Part shown: positions 35,420-48,889 of the stretch, one piece after another
Numbering within the stretch: the first letter of the stretch is position 1
Layout of the letters: each line of letters starts with the position of its first letter
Assembly: GCF_002878395.1 (NCBI RefSeq)
Contig: NC_061121.1
Coordinates: 49,971,019-50,035,018 of the forward strand
Length of the DNA: 64,000 nt
DNA from: Capsicum annuum
Taxonomy: Eukaryota; Streptophyta; Magnoliopsida; Solanales; Solanaceae
Reading direction: 5' to 3'
The notes under the pieces: model-generated
What the model was told of the DNA's origin: nothing
The model's database searches: none
Seen by the model: the letters and a program-made list of their open reading frames with translations, nothing else
Position numbers and translations under genes: made by a program

Positions 35420-38419
35420 CTTGATTCTTTTTTTAAAAAGAAGTTATTCACTTAATCATTAAATGAAGAGAATAATAACAACATTATAAAAGGGTAAATT
35501 TGTTTGTTTGTATTTTTTTACATTGTTAATAAACTTAGGTAATTAAAACACTTGTTACAAAAAGTATGAAAATAAGAGCAGGGAGTTCCAAGCTACAAAG
35601 GAAATTAGTTCTTACCAAACAAATCTCTTTCTTAAAAATAACAGCTTCCTTCAGTAAGCATCAACAATAGAAATGAGCATTATCATAAACTACTTAACTT
35701 TTTCGTGCTTCACACAATTACAAATAACTTCTTTGTTCTTGTAGTCAATATAGGATAATTGCATGCCAATTATAGATTACTCTTTTAATGTCTAAATAGA
35801 CAATATTCAATATTGACCAGGACATGATATAACATGTTATTAATGTTTAGAATAGTTTAATATTCAATAGATTTTGCACCCTTGTAGGCACAAGAACCAT
35901 GATCTAATCTTTCTACTTTTTTTGAACATTTAGTGTAATTCATTGAAGAAAAGGAATTTTTCTATATTTTGAGCAACATTTAATGTAACAAATTTCTTTG
36001 CCTTGGAACACACAAAACAAATATCCTTGTCAAAAGATGTAATATAGAAGCTGAAAACTCAAAAGGTTTGAAAATTACTTTAATGTATATTTGTTTAGTT
36101 TTTCTGCACTTTACGAAATTTACACTTATTCTTAAAAAAAAATTAGTAACTACAAAAAGATAGACTTATCCGAATTAGATATAACTATAGACATATAATG
36201 GTGGGAAGATATCGAATGTACATATGGAAAGATTTCAGGAAAATAATCTAATATAAAACATTACATTACAATCTATTTTTACCAAAAGTGAAAGAAACAG
36301 AATGTTGACAAAAAAATAGAATAAAGTTCATGTGAATTCTTTAAAACTTTAACTTCAATAATCATTATATTATGAAAATTTTTCGGTGCTCCAAAGAGAA
36401 ATCTCTTGTGCTCTAAAGCCTCCCGTAAAGATGTTCTGCTCCAAAAATTGAACTTCACTGTCCCAAAGAATGTCAACATTCTTAATTTTGTAGATCGTAT
36501 ACTCCAACTCATGCACATAAGGCAACAAAATATGGGACAAAGTTATCTACACATACGGTTCTTCCTTGTTGAAACTGACACTAAAAATCATATAACCATA
36601 GTGATACGATATAAGTGGGTTAAATCAGGATAGTCCGATCAGCTTTCTATCTAAAAGTTAAGTATGACTAAAATCTATATAAAAGCTAATAGAAATTCAA
36701 TGTTTCATGTGAATACAATCAATATGGTTACTTCGGTTGGTTTAAAAACCAACCAATCTAAACTTTTTTTCCTTTGTCAAGAAAACAAGCCATCCTCTGA
36801 AGTCTAAAGAGACCAAAATTATTACCATTTCAAGAAAGTAAAAAAGGCCAAATGGGAGGGAAGGGGGGGAGGGGAAGGTACAAATGTGGAATCGGAAATT
36901 TGATCCTAAATACACAGTTAATTATACCGGAGCACATACAAATAAATTTAATTGGCATAAAATTATAATAGTAATGACAACCAAAAAAGAAAAAAAATGA
37001 ACCTGTCATTTTCTTTCAAGTTCCTATTGATCTTCCTTCACCATGCCAAGCTATATTGCCTAGATAGCTGAAAGAGGCACATAATATGAGCATAAAAAGA
37101 CTATTATATGCATTCAATAATCATCCAGTTTCAAATAATTAAGTTGATGGAAAGCTAATATGCTTGTCATGTTAATTAGTAGAAGTAAATTCCTGCTTAG
37201 GCAATATGCTTGACTACAATTAGTTAGATAAGTTGCTAAAACATAATGAAAAATAAATAACTCAATAACTGTATTGTTCAATAAAAACACACAAACTTTA
37301 TTGAGAAGGTTCATTTTGATCCTCCCACTTACTCGTAGGTTGCTCCTTTTTAAGAAGATCTGAAATCAGTTCATCCTTCAGATTAAAAAATCACAATGTT
37401 GTTAAACTACTAATTGGCCAGTAAAAATGTGGCTTAACATTATTTTTTTAAAAAGAGAATTTATTCAATATCAAACAAAATATATACAATCAACATCATA
37501 TCTAAGCACGATATATTAAAGCAACAACATAAAAGACAATTACATTCGTTCAAGTGTATTTCAAATAGGCTATATCAACATACAAGAAAACTAAATCTTT
37601 TAAGAGAGTTAAACAAATAAAATATTCAAATAATGATAAAAATTTGGTAAAAAAAATCATCCACTCTCCAAAAAAATAAGTTTATCAACCATCTAAGGCT
37701 ATGTACTTTTATGAGTTGTGCAAAGGGAAGTAAACTATCACTTTTCGAATGAATTTTTGAACTATCATGTAAAGAAGTAGAATTGGTATTCTTATATTAC
37801 TACGCTTGGAAAAATAATGATAATAATGATCCTGATCTCATAGTGCAGTGAAAAATATTTCTTTTATAGTTCTCTTATCAGCAGCTTGATGCCTAACAGA
37901 ATGAAAGATAATTTTAGATTTCTATATTGAAGTTTAGGTGAACTACTTCCCTATAAATTTAGCAAAACCAAATGAACCTTTCCTCTTGTTTTCAGAAAAG
38001 CAGACCCCCTCCTTCCTATGTAATTGGTTGAATAGAATTCAATACAAAGAATTTTTAAAGGCATTCTACAAACCATTAGTTTCAACTTTTGGAGCTCGCC
38101 AGTATCAACTTGTTTTCTTACATGACCCAAATCAACATAGTTTCACTTAAGTCCTTATCAGATGAGCTGATCTGTACAAACATCAATGCTTTGATTCCCC
38201 ACCTACAGGGAAGTTCAATTTAGTAAACGTTGAACTTTGGAAATCAGGATCTTACGACTTGCAATACTGTGTGTATTTGGAAATCAAACTTTGAACTATT
38301 TGATTCCCTAGTGAATCTTGGAGTAGAGGTGTCAACTTGGAGTTTCTGATGATAAAAAAAAATTGTCAGGATGTAATATTCAATAACCCAATAGAAACCT
38401 ACAATCAGAAATGGTTGCG
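35420..38419. other. AT-rich spacer, possible degraded gene fragment
   Basis: Mostly anonymous AT-rich DNA. On the minus strand near 36370-36530 a frame reads VDILWDSEVQFLEQNIFTGG. This faintly resembles the malectin-like region that some plant kinesin-14 proteins carry before the motor. It lies on the wrong side of the motor pseudogene, so the link is weak. A 70-codon plus ORF at 37938-38150 is not recognised. Confidence 0.3.
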
Positions 38420-39985
38420 TGTTACCTGTATGGAATATCGCTGCTTCTATTTACTAAAGCTGATATCATGTCTCCTAGAGACGAAAGTGACCTATTGATG
38501 TTTTGAGCTTCCTTCAGCCTATCACCTTGGACATTAATTTTTACAAGCCTCTCACTACCACCTAAATCCATAAGCCAAAGCTTGCTCTTTGTGCATTTAC
38601 CATCGATAAATTTTGGCAGTTACTATGTTACAAAGTATGTTGAAAATGATGAAAAAGATTGAACAGATAAATAATTATTTAGTAATACCAAATGAGTGGA
38701 AATGTATAATAAGAGGCCAATTAGAAACAGAATCTATTTTAACAGTGAGAACGGCTACTGTGCTCATTCACATTGTTTGATCCAACATCCCGTGCACTAC
38801 TTCCAATTTATAACACATTCCAGACTTCTTTGATATTCTCTACTTTAGCTTCTACAAGTTCTCAAATGTGATGAAGTGCTTCCGGAGCTTGTTTTATCTC
38901 TAACCTAAAATGATGCCAAAAATTTAAAAGTTCAATAATTAGAGAGAAGAAATCTTATTGTGTCAAAGTGTAACGACATTTCACTTGTAACACAAAAGCT
39001 TGAAAGTTTCACTTCTCTACTTTGCAATTTTAAATAATTCTTTGAGAGTCCTATACTTGGCTCCCCTATTCCCTTTTGTACCCTCCATAATGAATGTTTT
39101 GTCTTTCCATTTATCCATAAGTAAAGATACATACATTGTAATAGTCTAAAACTGAAATAACAATCGGTGAAACATCTAATAGACAACACCTGCTAAAAGA
39201 TGGAAATATTAGAGGGAGAATAACTTTTCACTACCAGCTAAATCCATAAGCCAAAGCTTTCTCTTTGTGCATTCACCGTCGATCACATTATTGGCAGTTA
39301 CCATAATACAAAGCATGCTGAAAAATCATGAAGAATAATAAACAAATAAGTAGTCAGCTAGTAACACCAAATGACTGAAAATATGCAATAAGAGTCCAAT
39401 TAGAAACACAATCTATTTTACCAGTGAGAACGACTATTGTACTCTTTCACATTGTTGAATCCAACAGCCCGTGCACTACTTTCGGTTTGTAGAACATTCC
39501 AGACTTCTTTGATACTCTCTACTTTAACTTCTTCAAGTCTTGGAACATGATGAAGCCCTTCCGAAGCTTGTTTTATCTCCAACCTAAAATGATACCAAAA
39601 AGTTAAAAGTTTATCAATTAAAGAGAACAAATCTTATTGTGTCAAAGCATAACAACATTTCACTCATAACATAATAGTTACAAGCTCCAATATAAGAGAA
39701 GAACTTTACCGTTTTGATGTTGTCTGTGGAGCTAATAGGTCCCTAATCTGCTCATTGTAGACTTTAAGCACACTGACAAATATGTAATAGGTGAAAGTTT
39801 CTCACCTCTCCTTCGTGATTTAAACAATTCTTCGAGAATCCTGTACTTGACTCCTTTATTCCTTTTTGTACCCTCCATGGTGAATATTTTTCCTGTTCCT
39901 GTTTGTCCATAAGTAAAGATACATATAGTTTGATCGTCTAAAACTGAAATTACCATCGGTGAAGCATCGACATAGACAATACTTG
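38420..39985 (-). pseudogene. Kinesin-14-like motor domain pseudogene, internally duplicated
   Basis: On the minus strand the P-loop block is FTYGQTGTGKIFTMEGTKRN (about 39895-39840), where the usual Thr after GK is Ile. Then come EGLHHVPRLEEVKVE and SSARAVGFNNVKEYNSRSHW (39560-39420, switch I side), KLWLMDLAGSEK (about 39235-39275, switch II), and at the left end [20 protein letters not shown] (about 38460-38540) up to a good splice donor near 38425. The wording is that of plant kinesin-14 minus-end-directed motors. Two similar units (38550-39230 and 39231-39985) repeat the middle and P-loop exons. The left unit's P-loop is destroyed. The gene lacks N- and C-terminal parts, so it is a fragment. 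Confidence 0.8.
38550..39985 (-). repeat. About 680-bp tandem duplication inside the kinesin fragment
   Basis: CTAAATCCATAAGCCAAAGC occurs at 38561 and 39238. The CCGTGCACTACTT exon phrase and the CTTGTTTTATCTC phrase recur at the same spacing. The units differ by many substitutions, so the duplication is old. Confidence 0.8.
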
Positions 39986-40960
39986 TTAAAATATGATAAA
40001 ACTATTAGTGGGATAACAACTTTTTTATTGTTTGTTTTTTTCTCAATCTTGTATAAGGGAACACACTTTGATCATCTCTCAGTGTATAGACATGGTTAAA
40101 TTTAAATATATTTTTTTGTGGAGCTATATAGAGGAGATTTATCATTAGTTATTTTTCATGTCTTCGTAAACATCTCTTCCTCTATTGAAATTCTATTAAT
40201 CAAAATCTAAGAAGAAAAAGATAATATGTATGTTAACACTCCAATTAGGCTCCAATAAATTCTTACTATTCATTCAGTTTGTAAACATCTATTTCTCTAT
40301 CAGAATGCTATTAATATTAAAGTTTTCAATAAGTTGTGCTCTCCTAGACATGCTAGAAAACTTTTGCCTCTGCACTTCTATCTCAGATCTATTTCATAGT
40401 TTCCCTTGAAATATTTTTTGAATCTAAGTGTCAAATATGTCATTTTCTCAATACAATGAAGTAGATTATAGTACATAAAGAAGAAAATCATCATCACAAC
40501 CTATTTTATTAGATCAGTCAACATCAATTAAATTAAAAAACCTCTTTTAAGTTTGAAGATCTTTAAAAAATAGCTACCTGGTTGTGTTATTTCTTCCTTA
40601 CTGAAGGACGAGCAAAAAACCCCAGGGTATTTGGTTTATTATGAATGGAGAAAGATATCATGGACATAGCAAAAAGGGAAAACATCCTTTACAAAACCCC
40701 CCAGTTCTATATCATGTCTCGTTTTTATTTCTGAGTTCTATTATAAGAATGAAGATTAATTCCTCCATCACAGCTTAAGAAAATGCCAACACCAAAAAGG
40801 TGTAATCAAGAAAAGCCATGAGGAGGGGAAGATGTGGAAGACGGAGGATTTTTCTGGGTTAATGGTTAATTAATTAGAAAAATAGACGGTAATGAATTAA
40901 AATTGAAAAAAGTAATTCAAAAAACTATAATAAAGATAAATATGTCTCCTGACCATTGAG
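39986..40960. other. AT-rich spacer, no gene recognised
   Basis: No domain or repeat could be assigned. It may include further decayed kinesin introns. Confidence 0.4.
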
Positions 40961-42854
40961 GCGTGCCACATCATCAACTTGTAATGCCTCTTATACATAT
41001 ATAGATTAGGTCAATGATGTCACCCGCACTATACCATCCAAGAAAATACAATGCGGTCGCTATCAAATTATAGTAACACAACAAAGATTGAGGTTGATCC
41101 CGCAGGAATAGGCCAAAAATGTCTCTCAAACTTGTTGAAGTAGCCAAAAAATACAAAAAGTAAATAGGGGGATTTTGTAGTCAACAATAAGTAGCAACAA
41201 GTTTTGATGGTGGTAGGTTGAAATCAATCTAAGATTACCACTAGTGATATGTACCCTCTGGTTTCCTAACTTTGTAGATTTATCGTGCTTAATCTGACTA
41301 TCTTAATGCCCAGTATGCAGAATCTGACAAGATAGGTATCACCAACCATCTTGTGAACGCGTTGATAAATTTCACTCTTCACCTTATGAGTCTTAGAGTC
41401 TCTCCTTTATAACTCTTATCTTTGATCCCAGTTTAACGGTAACACCATGAAAATGGTCTCGAGATGTCACATAGTGCTGAGGACCAGAAGTGATCCCAAG
41501 CTAACCCTTTTACTGACATAAGTCATAAGCAACTGAATAATATACATAAATCTGAATGAAATAAGCAGAAGATAACTCTTTTCTAAATCTGCTCAATACC
41601 AAACTAAATTAAAATAATTACAACTCTTCTTTTACAAATAAAATTGGAATCAAATTCCTTAACTCTACTAATTGTCTATGAAGCCTCTATTAGTATTAGT
41701 TATAGGTAGCCGGGACATGACCCCTAACTATCCCAAATCAATACGACTGAATAAAGAAAAATAAAATATTGCTCAAACTGTATGACTGACTCGAGCCCTT
41801 GAATCAAGAGGACTCATCACTTGCTGACTAGAAGCTACAAACTGTTTGAATATGGTATGCGTGTTACAACTGAACTGATACCTACATTATGAGATAATGT
41901 AGCACATAGAAGTATATGTGGATCAGTATTCGAGGATATACTGAGTATATGGGGGTGAATGCATAAGTGAAACATAATATCAATCATCATAATTTGTAAA
42001 ACAATGCATGCTAAATGTAAATGACTCACATAAGCTGGAATATCTAAAATACAGAAGATCATGAGTAACAAATCATACTTCATAAATCTAGTGAGTCATA
42101 ACATTTAGTTCTAAAAGCTATACTTGCATTCTTTCTTTAAATCATACTAAGTATAGGAAGGACTCACTCTTTAAACCTGAAATCTGAAACTAATATCTTT
42201 CGATAAAGCATAATCTGAGTAAGCTTTGTGAGCCTTTACACTTAGTTTTATAAAAGCTTTCTGTTATTCTTTTCTGAGAAACTATTTTGAAAATCTATAC
42301 CATTAAGCAGTAAGTAAAATACTTTATCTTAAGGCTTAAAACCAATAGACTATTTTAAGAGTAGTGACATTTTTTTGGGAGGTTCTTCTAACCGACATAA
42401 ACCATGTGAGCTGACATGGAGTCCAACGTCTTGCCCATGTTGGGTAAAGCTTTTCTATCCTTGCCATTGAAATAGAACCTTAAGTGATCAATATCTTAGC
42501 CCAATATGGGAATTTGAAACCTATGGTGGCATGTAGTTCTAGGGCATGAGACCTTGGAATCATAGCCAACTCGGTGCTACATACTACTTCCATACTTATT
42601 TCTTAGAACTTTTAGGAAATCCACCTTAAAATAGCAAAAGAGTTCATAATTAAAACCAATTATGCTTCTATTTGTTTTAAATCATAAACCGTATGAATAA
42701 TGTGGATTCCTATCTTAGCTTAGGATCAAAATATCAATATTTTATTTTGAAAGCACTAATCAAAACTTGTCAATAAGAATTGAGATCATAATCTCCTTAT
42801 AAAATCACCGATAGTACTTAGGACTCAAAGTATAAAGCGTTAATGCATCAATAA
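40961..42854 (-). repeat. Fragment of a minus-strand LTR-like sequence, left of the chromovirus
   Basis: Reverse-strand reading of 41440-41510 gives GGGTTAGCTTGGGATCAC and GGTCCTCAGCACTATGTGAC. These parallel the 3' ends of the LTRs at 27360-27445 and 32110-32182 (GGTTAGTTTGTGATC, GTGGCATC). The sequence continues after the chromovirus at 59254. The target duplication AATAA shows the two parts were once contiguous. The outer limits are not clear. Confidence 0.4.
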
Positions 42855-45066
42855 TGTCATGACCCAAATTGGGGCCCTGGCCATGACAGGCATCCCGAAC
42901 CATGGAGGTTCGGGTGCCTCTTTACTATATGGCAATCATGAACGCCATTCACATACGATAAAGAGAAATACGGAAGTAAACAGACGGAATCATGGTCATA
43001 ATATAAGTTCAATTTAATAATACGAGATGAAATCAATAAAATATCTAGGTAATATCCATCACTGTTTGCAAAATCTCTAATTCATCTGATTATATCAATT
43101 TGTCTATAACTGGGATAAGGCCCCTAGTCGGACCCAAAACTAAAATTTCAAAATAATATTCTAGCAACAGGCCTTCTAAAAGAAAGAAAGCTTACCAACT
43201 GTACTCTTCAATCTGACAATCTTATGATTTGACGGGACCCTCGGACTGTGCCTCAGACCCTAAAATATAGGGGGTCAATACATATGTACTGGTATGTGAA
43301 ACAACTCAAAGGTAATAATGTTATTATGCAAAATAGATGAGAATATATTGTGGAAACAATGAACATTATGAAAGTAAAAATACTTGGGCATATTTGTAAA
43401 TTTCAAAACAATTCTTGACTCTCTCTTTGTTATTCTTCTGAGCCAGTTGGTACACCCTACAAATTGAAAATTCCATGGGCTATGTGGAACCCGCCCTTGA
43501 CTCGACGGCCGAGCCTCCAATCCAAGTAGCCGCCTGGATTTGGAGATGGTGATACCCCCCATGTGAGCACACCACAAGAATCCCCCCTTCATATGAGATG
43601 TCCTATTCATTTTTATTATCCTCCTATGTAGGATACAATATGATAAGATCCGTATCGACAACAACAGTTTCCAGCGATGAGCCCTTACACTCAAACGACT
43701 TCTTTGGGTAACCTACTAGCTCTCTTAAGCCCAATTTTTAGTTCTTTTAAACAAACATGATCCATACTTTCACAACATTCAATACTTATCTTGTTAAGGC
43801 TGTGTAATCACCGGGTATTGTCATACCCTGACTTACAAGTCAATCAAATCACATCATATTAATATGTAGCCCTTTTCCACTTATTATCATATTAGTGACC
43901 ACCCTCACTTTTAAAATCAGACGAGAGAGAGTTATGCAATCAATCTTTCATTCAAAACCTTCATCAAAACATTCTTCTCCCAATTACAAAATCAATAGAT
44001 GGTCACCTCATCTTTGTAATTTGTTTAAAAATCCATGGAAGGTGTTAAATTGACAAAATAAATTTTATCATATGAATACATATTCTCAACATGTCAAAAA
44101 CAGTAACAAACCTTGACCATTTATCAAGCATTCACCCATTAGTTTTTGTTTAGAAAGTTCATGCCTTTAAGTAACCCATAACAATCAAGATCGGCAATAT
44201 CATGATAAAAGAGGGAATTTTGATCTTTCATGCTCTAATTTAAACTTTACAAATAGACAAAATCATATATCCCAAGTTTATAGATCATCTTCCATGAAAA
44301 ATGGTTCAAGACAACACATATTTTCATCAAAACAACCCCATGATGAATAATTTTTGAAAATAATATCGACTATTTCATTATAAATCGTAATTGGGGATCT
44401 TTGAGCTTGATAAAATATTTAAACTCATGCCCAAGGTTTTTAGAGTAATCCCCCATACCTTATATAAATTGTTTCGAAGAATGGAACCCCAGTCTTAGCT
44501 CTTCTCTTTAAGAATCTTGACTTAGAAGAAATTCTTAATCTATGGGAGAAGAGTTAGGGTTTTGTGTTGAAGAGTTTTGAGGATTTTTGGGCATAATATG
44601 CCATAAAGATGTTTTAATCTCGTGTTATTGCCAGGATATGATGAGAGGAAAAGATTGGAATACCCTCCTAAAGTCAAAAATTAAAAGGATCATGAACTGG
44701 GCACCCAACGCGATTATCGATGCAACGCAATGCGTCAAAATCGTGTTGAGACACTAGTTCGGCTAATGCGATTACCGATGCGGCACGTCGAGATTCCATT
44801 GAGCCACTATCTCGACCACCCAAACATATCCCAAATGTGATCCAAAAAATTCAAAACTTTCCCGGAACAACCCCTTTACACTTTTGAACATGAATCAACC
44901 TTAAAAAACTATGTCTCATGGTCAAAACGACCAATCTAGAATCATTAAAGTTTAAGAGCATAAAATAAGGCTAATTCATTTCTATACTTAGAATTTTGTA
45001 GATAAATAGCTCCTTAAACATGCCACCAAACTAGTTATTAATTCAAGAATGCTACGGGGCATTACA
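42855..45066 (-). repeat. 3' LTR of the chromovirus
   Basis: On the plus strand it runs TGTCATGACCCAAATTGGGG...GGGGCATTACA. It directly follows the polypurine tract of the minus-strand element. Confidence 0.9.
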
Positions 45067-45137
45067 TTATCCCCCCTTTGGGATCATTCATCCCCGAATG
45101 ATGGCTCGAAGCTCCAATAAGCATGACTTTAAGCACG

Positions 45138-45446
45138 CTAAGAAAAAAATAAAGAGAATAGTGAATAGCTTATACCTTCTGAGTCGTCATCCACAGTTTC
45201 AAAGAGGTTTGGGTATCTAGCCCGCTTATCATCTTCTGGCTCCCAGGTAGCTTCTTCAGCCTTTTCGTTCTTCCACAACACCTTAACCGACGTTATTTTC
45301 TTTCTTCTCAACTTTTGAACTTGGGGGTCCATAATAGCAACAGGCTCTTCTTCATATGTCAAGGAGTCCTTCACATTGATTTCCGCTATATGTAACACCA
45401 AGGAATGGTCCCCAATACACTTTTTCAACATGGACACGTGGAACAC
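45138..45446 (-). pseudogene. Chromodomain at the end of the chromovirus integrase
   Basis: The minus-strand ORF of 102 codons begins FHVSMLKKCIGDHS, the usual link after the integrase C-terminal domain. It contains KVLWKNEKAEEATWEPEDDK, the chromodomain signature (the Trp-Glu-Pro-Glu core is intact). Such domains steer integration to heterochromatin. It is the best-preserved end of the element. Confidence 0.85.
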
Positions 45447-46497
45447 TGTGTACAGAACCTAGACTCGTAGGCAAATACAATTCATAGGCAAATACAATTC
45501 ATAGGCAACCACACCTATCCTTCTCATAATCTGGTATGGTCCTATATAACAAGGACTAAGTTTTCCCTTCTTCCCAAAATGCATAACTCACTTCATATGG
45601 GAGACTTTAAGAAATACTCGATCACCAACCTTAAATTCTAACTCTCTTATCCTAACATCGGTATAGGACTTCTATTGACTCTGACTATATTAAGTCGTTC
45701 TCTAATGATTTTTACCTTCTCCATTGCCCGATGAACAAGATCAAGCCCAAACAACTATGTTTCACCTACTTCATACCACCCAATCGGTGATCTATATCTC
45801 CTTCTATAAAGTGCTTCAAAAGAAGCCATCTTACTACTGGAATGGTAACTATTATTGTAGGCAAACTCAATTAGCGACCGATGATCCACCCAACTACCTT
45901 TGAAATCAATCACACAGGCCCTCAACATATCCTCAAGGGTCTAAATAGTGCATTTAGCTTGATCATTTGTCTGAGGGTGGAATGCAGTACTCAGGTTTAC
46001 TTGGGTACCTAAACCTCTTTGAAAAGATCACTAAAACTGCGAAGAGAATTATGTACCTCGATTAGATATGATGGATACAGGTGCCCCATGAAAATGAACT
46101 ATTTTCTCGATGTACAGCTTGGCATAATCATCTCCCGAATAATTAGTCCTTATAGGCAGAAAGTGATCTGACTTGGTTATTAGTCTACAATCACCCAAAT
46201 ATAGTCATATTGGTTCCAAAACCCTAAAAACCCCATGACAATGTCCATATTGATCATCTCCCATTTCCACATAGGAAAGGCTATCTCCTGATAAGTACCA
46301 CCTGGCCTCAAATGCTTCACTTTGACTTGTTGGCAATTCAAACACTTAGAAATAAAATCAGCAACATTACATTTCATATTATTCCACCAATATATTACCT
46401 TAAGGTCATGATACATCTTAGTAGAGCCTGGGTGAATAACATACCTTAAAGTGTGAGCTTCATCAAGGATCCTCTCTCTAAAACAACCCATCCACAT
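45447..46497 (-). pseudogene. Chromovirus integrase, broken
   Basis: The frame from 46497 includes the zinc-binding N-terminus (His of VIHPGSTKMYHDL, then CLNCQQVK) and the core start WEMINMDIVMGF with the first catalytic Asp. Beyond 46180 many stops occur. Near 45480-45660 the C-terminal domain is readable (LEFKVGDRVFLKVS, GKLSPCYIGPYQIMRRIGVV), giving the GPY/F motif. Confidence 0.82.
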
Positions 46498-46588
46498 TCG
46501 GTACGTATAGCCTACCCTGATATCTCAAAATCCCATCACCTCCAATTTTAAATGCCATCACCTTATGTTGCCCCAAATCATTCTTAAT

Positions 46589-47392
46589 TTATATCAAAAT
46601 AGGGTCTTCGGCCCGCTTCTCCTTAACTTCAACACATAGGGAGGATTTAACTATCTCATTTATAATTACTTCTCCATCCTCAAAATCCAAAAGTCGGACC
46701 CCTAGATTTGTTAGCTGGTGAATTTCCTTAACCATTTCCTTTTTTCCTTCCTCAATATGAGAAAGACTGCCCATTGACAGCCTGCTAAGGGCATCGACCA
46801 CCACATTTGCCTTGCCCAGATGATAGTGCAGGCTCATGTCATAATTCTTCAATAGTTCCAACCACCGCATCTATCTAAGATTTAGCTCTTTCTGTAAGAA
46901 AACATACTGTAAAATCTTGTGGTTAGTAAATATATCAACATGTACCCCATAAAGATAATGTCACTAGATTTTAAGTGCAAACACCACAACCACTAACTCC
47001 AAATCATGAGTGGGGTAATTTCGCTCGTGTGCCTTCAACTGCCTAGATGCATAAGCTACCACTTTACCATGATGCATAAGTACACACCCAAGTCCCACCC
47101 GGGATATATCACAATATACAACAAAACCCTTTGTACCCTTAGGAAGGGTTAAAATAGGTGTAGTAGTCAACTTATCTTTAAATTTCTAGAAACTATTCTT
47201 AGAGGTGTCAGACTATACAAATTTCACCTTTTTCTATGTCAACCTAGTAAGTGGAGCAGCTATGGAGGAAAAACTTTCTACAAACTGCTAGTAATACCCT
47301 GCCAAACCCAAGAAGCTTCAGATATCAGTTGGACTCGTAGGTCTGGGCCATTTTTTCACTGTATCAATCTTTTAGGGATCAACCTTAATTCC
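46589..47392 (-). pseudogene. Chromovirus RNase H, broken
   Basis: [20 protein letters not shown] (first catalytic Asp kept), [22 protein letters not shown], and after a gap LLKNYDMSLHYHLGKANVVV with DALSRLS are the ordered RNase H blocks of gypsy elements. Stops near 46950 and 46870 interrupt the frame. Confidence 0.82.
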
Positions 47393-48889
47393 CTAACTAG
47401 ACATAATATGCCCTAAGAAAGCAATAGCACTAAGCCAGAATTCGCACTTGGAAAATTTTGCATACAACCTATGATCTTTGAGGGTCTGAAGAATGACTTG
47501 AAGGTGGTTGGCATGATCCTCCCCACTCTTAGAATAAATCAAAATGTCATTAATGAAAACTATGATAAACAAATCTAGAAACTGATGGAACACCCTATTC
47601 ATTAGGTCCATGAAAGCTGCAGGGGCGTTAGTCAATTCGAAGGACATGACTAGGAATTCATAATGGCCATATCGAGTTTGGAAATTTGTTTTGGGAATAT
47701 CTGCCTCCCTAACCTTTAATTGATGATACCTCGAATGAAGGTCTATCTTTGAGAAACACCTAGCTCCCTGAAGTTGGTCAAAGAGATCATCAATTCTAGG
47801 AGGAGGGTATTTGTTCTTAACAGTGACCTTATTCTGTTGACGGTAGTCTATGCACATATGGAGGGAACCATCTTTATTGCGCACGAAGAGTATGGGTGCA
47901 CCCCAGGGAAAAACACTAGGACAAATAAAGCCTTTGTCAGAAAGATCCTTTAACTGTTCTTTTAACTCTTTCAATTCTACAGGAGCCATTCTGTATGACG
48001 GGATATAAATAGGATGGGTGTTAGGCAATAATTCAATACCAAAATCTATCTCCCTATCAGGAGGTACCCTTGGAAGATCATCAGGAAAAACTTTTGGAAT
48101 TTCGTTAACTACAGGAACAGACTGGAGAGAAGGACTTTCAGTATTATAATCTTTTACCCGAATCAAATGATACAAATAGCCCTTAGATATTAGTTTGCGG
48201 GCTCTGAGATAGGAGATGAATTTTTCTTTTTGTGCCAAAGAATACCCATCCCACTTTATTACTGGTTCATTCGAAAAAAAGAAAGTGACCTTTCTGGTTC
48301 TACAATCTAGTATGGCATAGCATGAATGGAGCCAATCCATCCCTAAAATAGCATCAAAATCAACCATATCAAGCACTATAAGGCCTGCCTCAGTATCACG
48401 ATTACAGACAGACACTATACAATTTTTATACACCCTCATAGCAATAATGAATTCACCAATAAAGGTAGAAGTAGAGAAAGATTCCGTAATATTTTCATGT
48501 TCAAAACCAAAACTGACTGCTATAAATAGGGTCACATAAGACAAGGTAGACCCGGGATCAAGTAACACATACACATCATGGGAGAAAATTTGTAACATAC
48601 CCGTGACTATATCTGGTGAAGCCTCTGCCTCCTGACGATTAGTCAAGGCATACAATCTATTCTGACCACCCCCGGAGGCAGAAGTAGCACCTTTGGGAGG
48701 TGGTGGTGGCACCAAGGAATTAGCTTGAGACTTAGTACCCATAATATTTTCTCTCACTATCGGGAAATCCCTCTGAAGATGCCCGGGCCAACTACACACA
48801 TAGCATACTTGACCATCGAGATAGCATCTCCCTGGATAATTCCTTCCGTAATTACCATAATGAGGATACTGCTTATAAGACTGGGCCAC
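47393..48889 (-). pseudogene. Chromovirus zinc knuckle, protease and RT in one long ORF
   Basis: This 498-codon ORF is the longest in the window. It has a gag zinc knuckle ([14 protein letters not shown], with Phe and no final Cys), then a protease with [13 protein letters not shown] (48548-48559 encode Asp-Pro-Gly-Ser where Asp-Thr-Gly is typical) and [12 protein letters not shown] follows, from [20 protein letters not shown] through [19 protein letters not shown] and [20 protein letters not shown]. The catalytic motif reads FINDIL (47546-47557), where the second position of the Asp pair context is Asn-Asp instead of Asp-Asp. The frame is open but the key catalytic changes suggest it is inactive. 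Confidence 0.85.

Noticed and set aside
36370..36530. Malectin-like domain belonging to the kinesin gene
   Set aside because: The similarity is short, and the fragment is on the C-terminal side of the motor, opposite to where known kinesin-14 proteins carry it.
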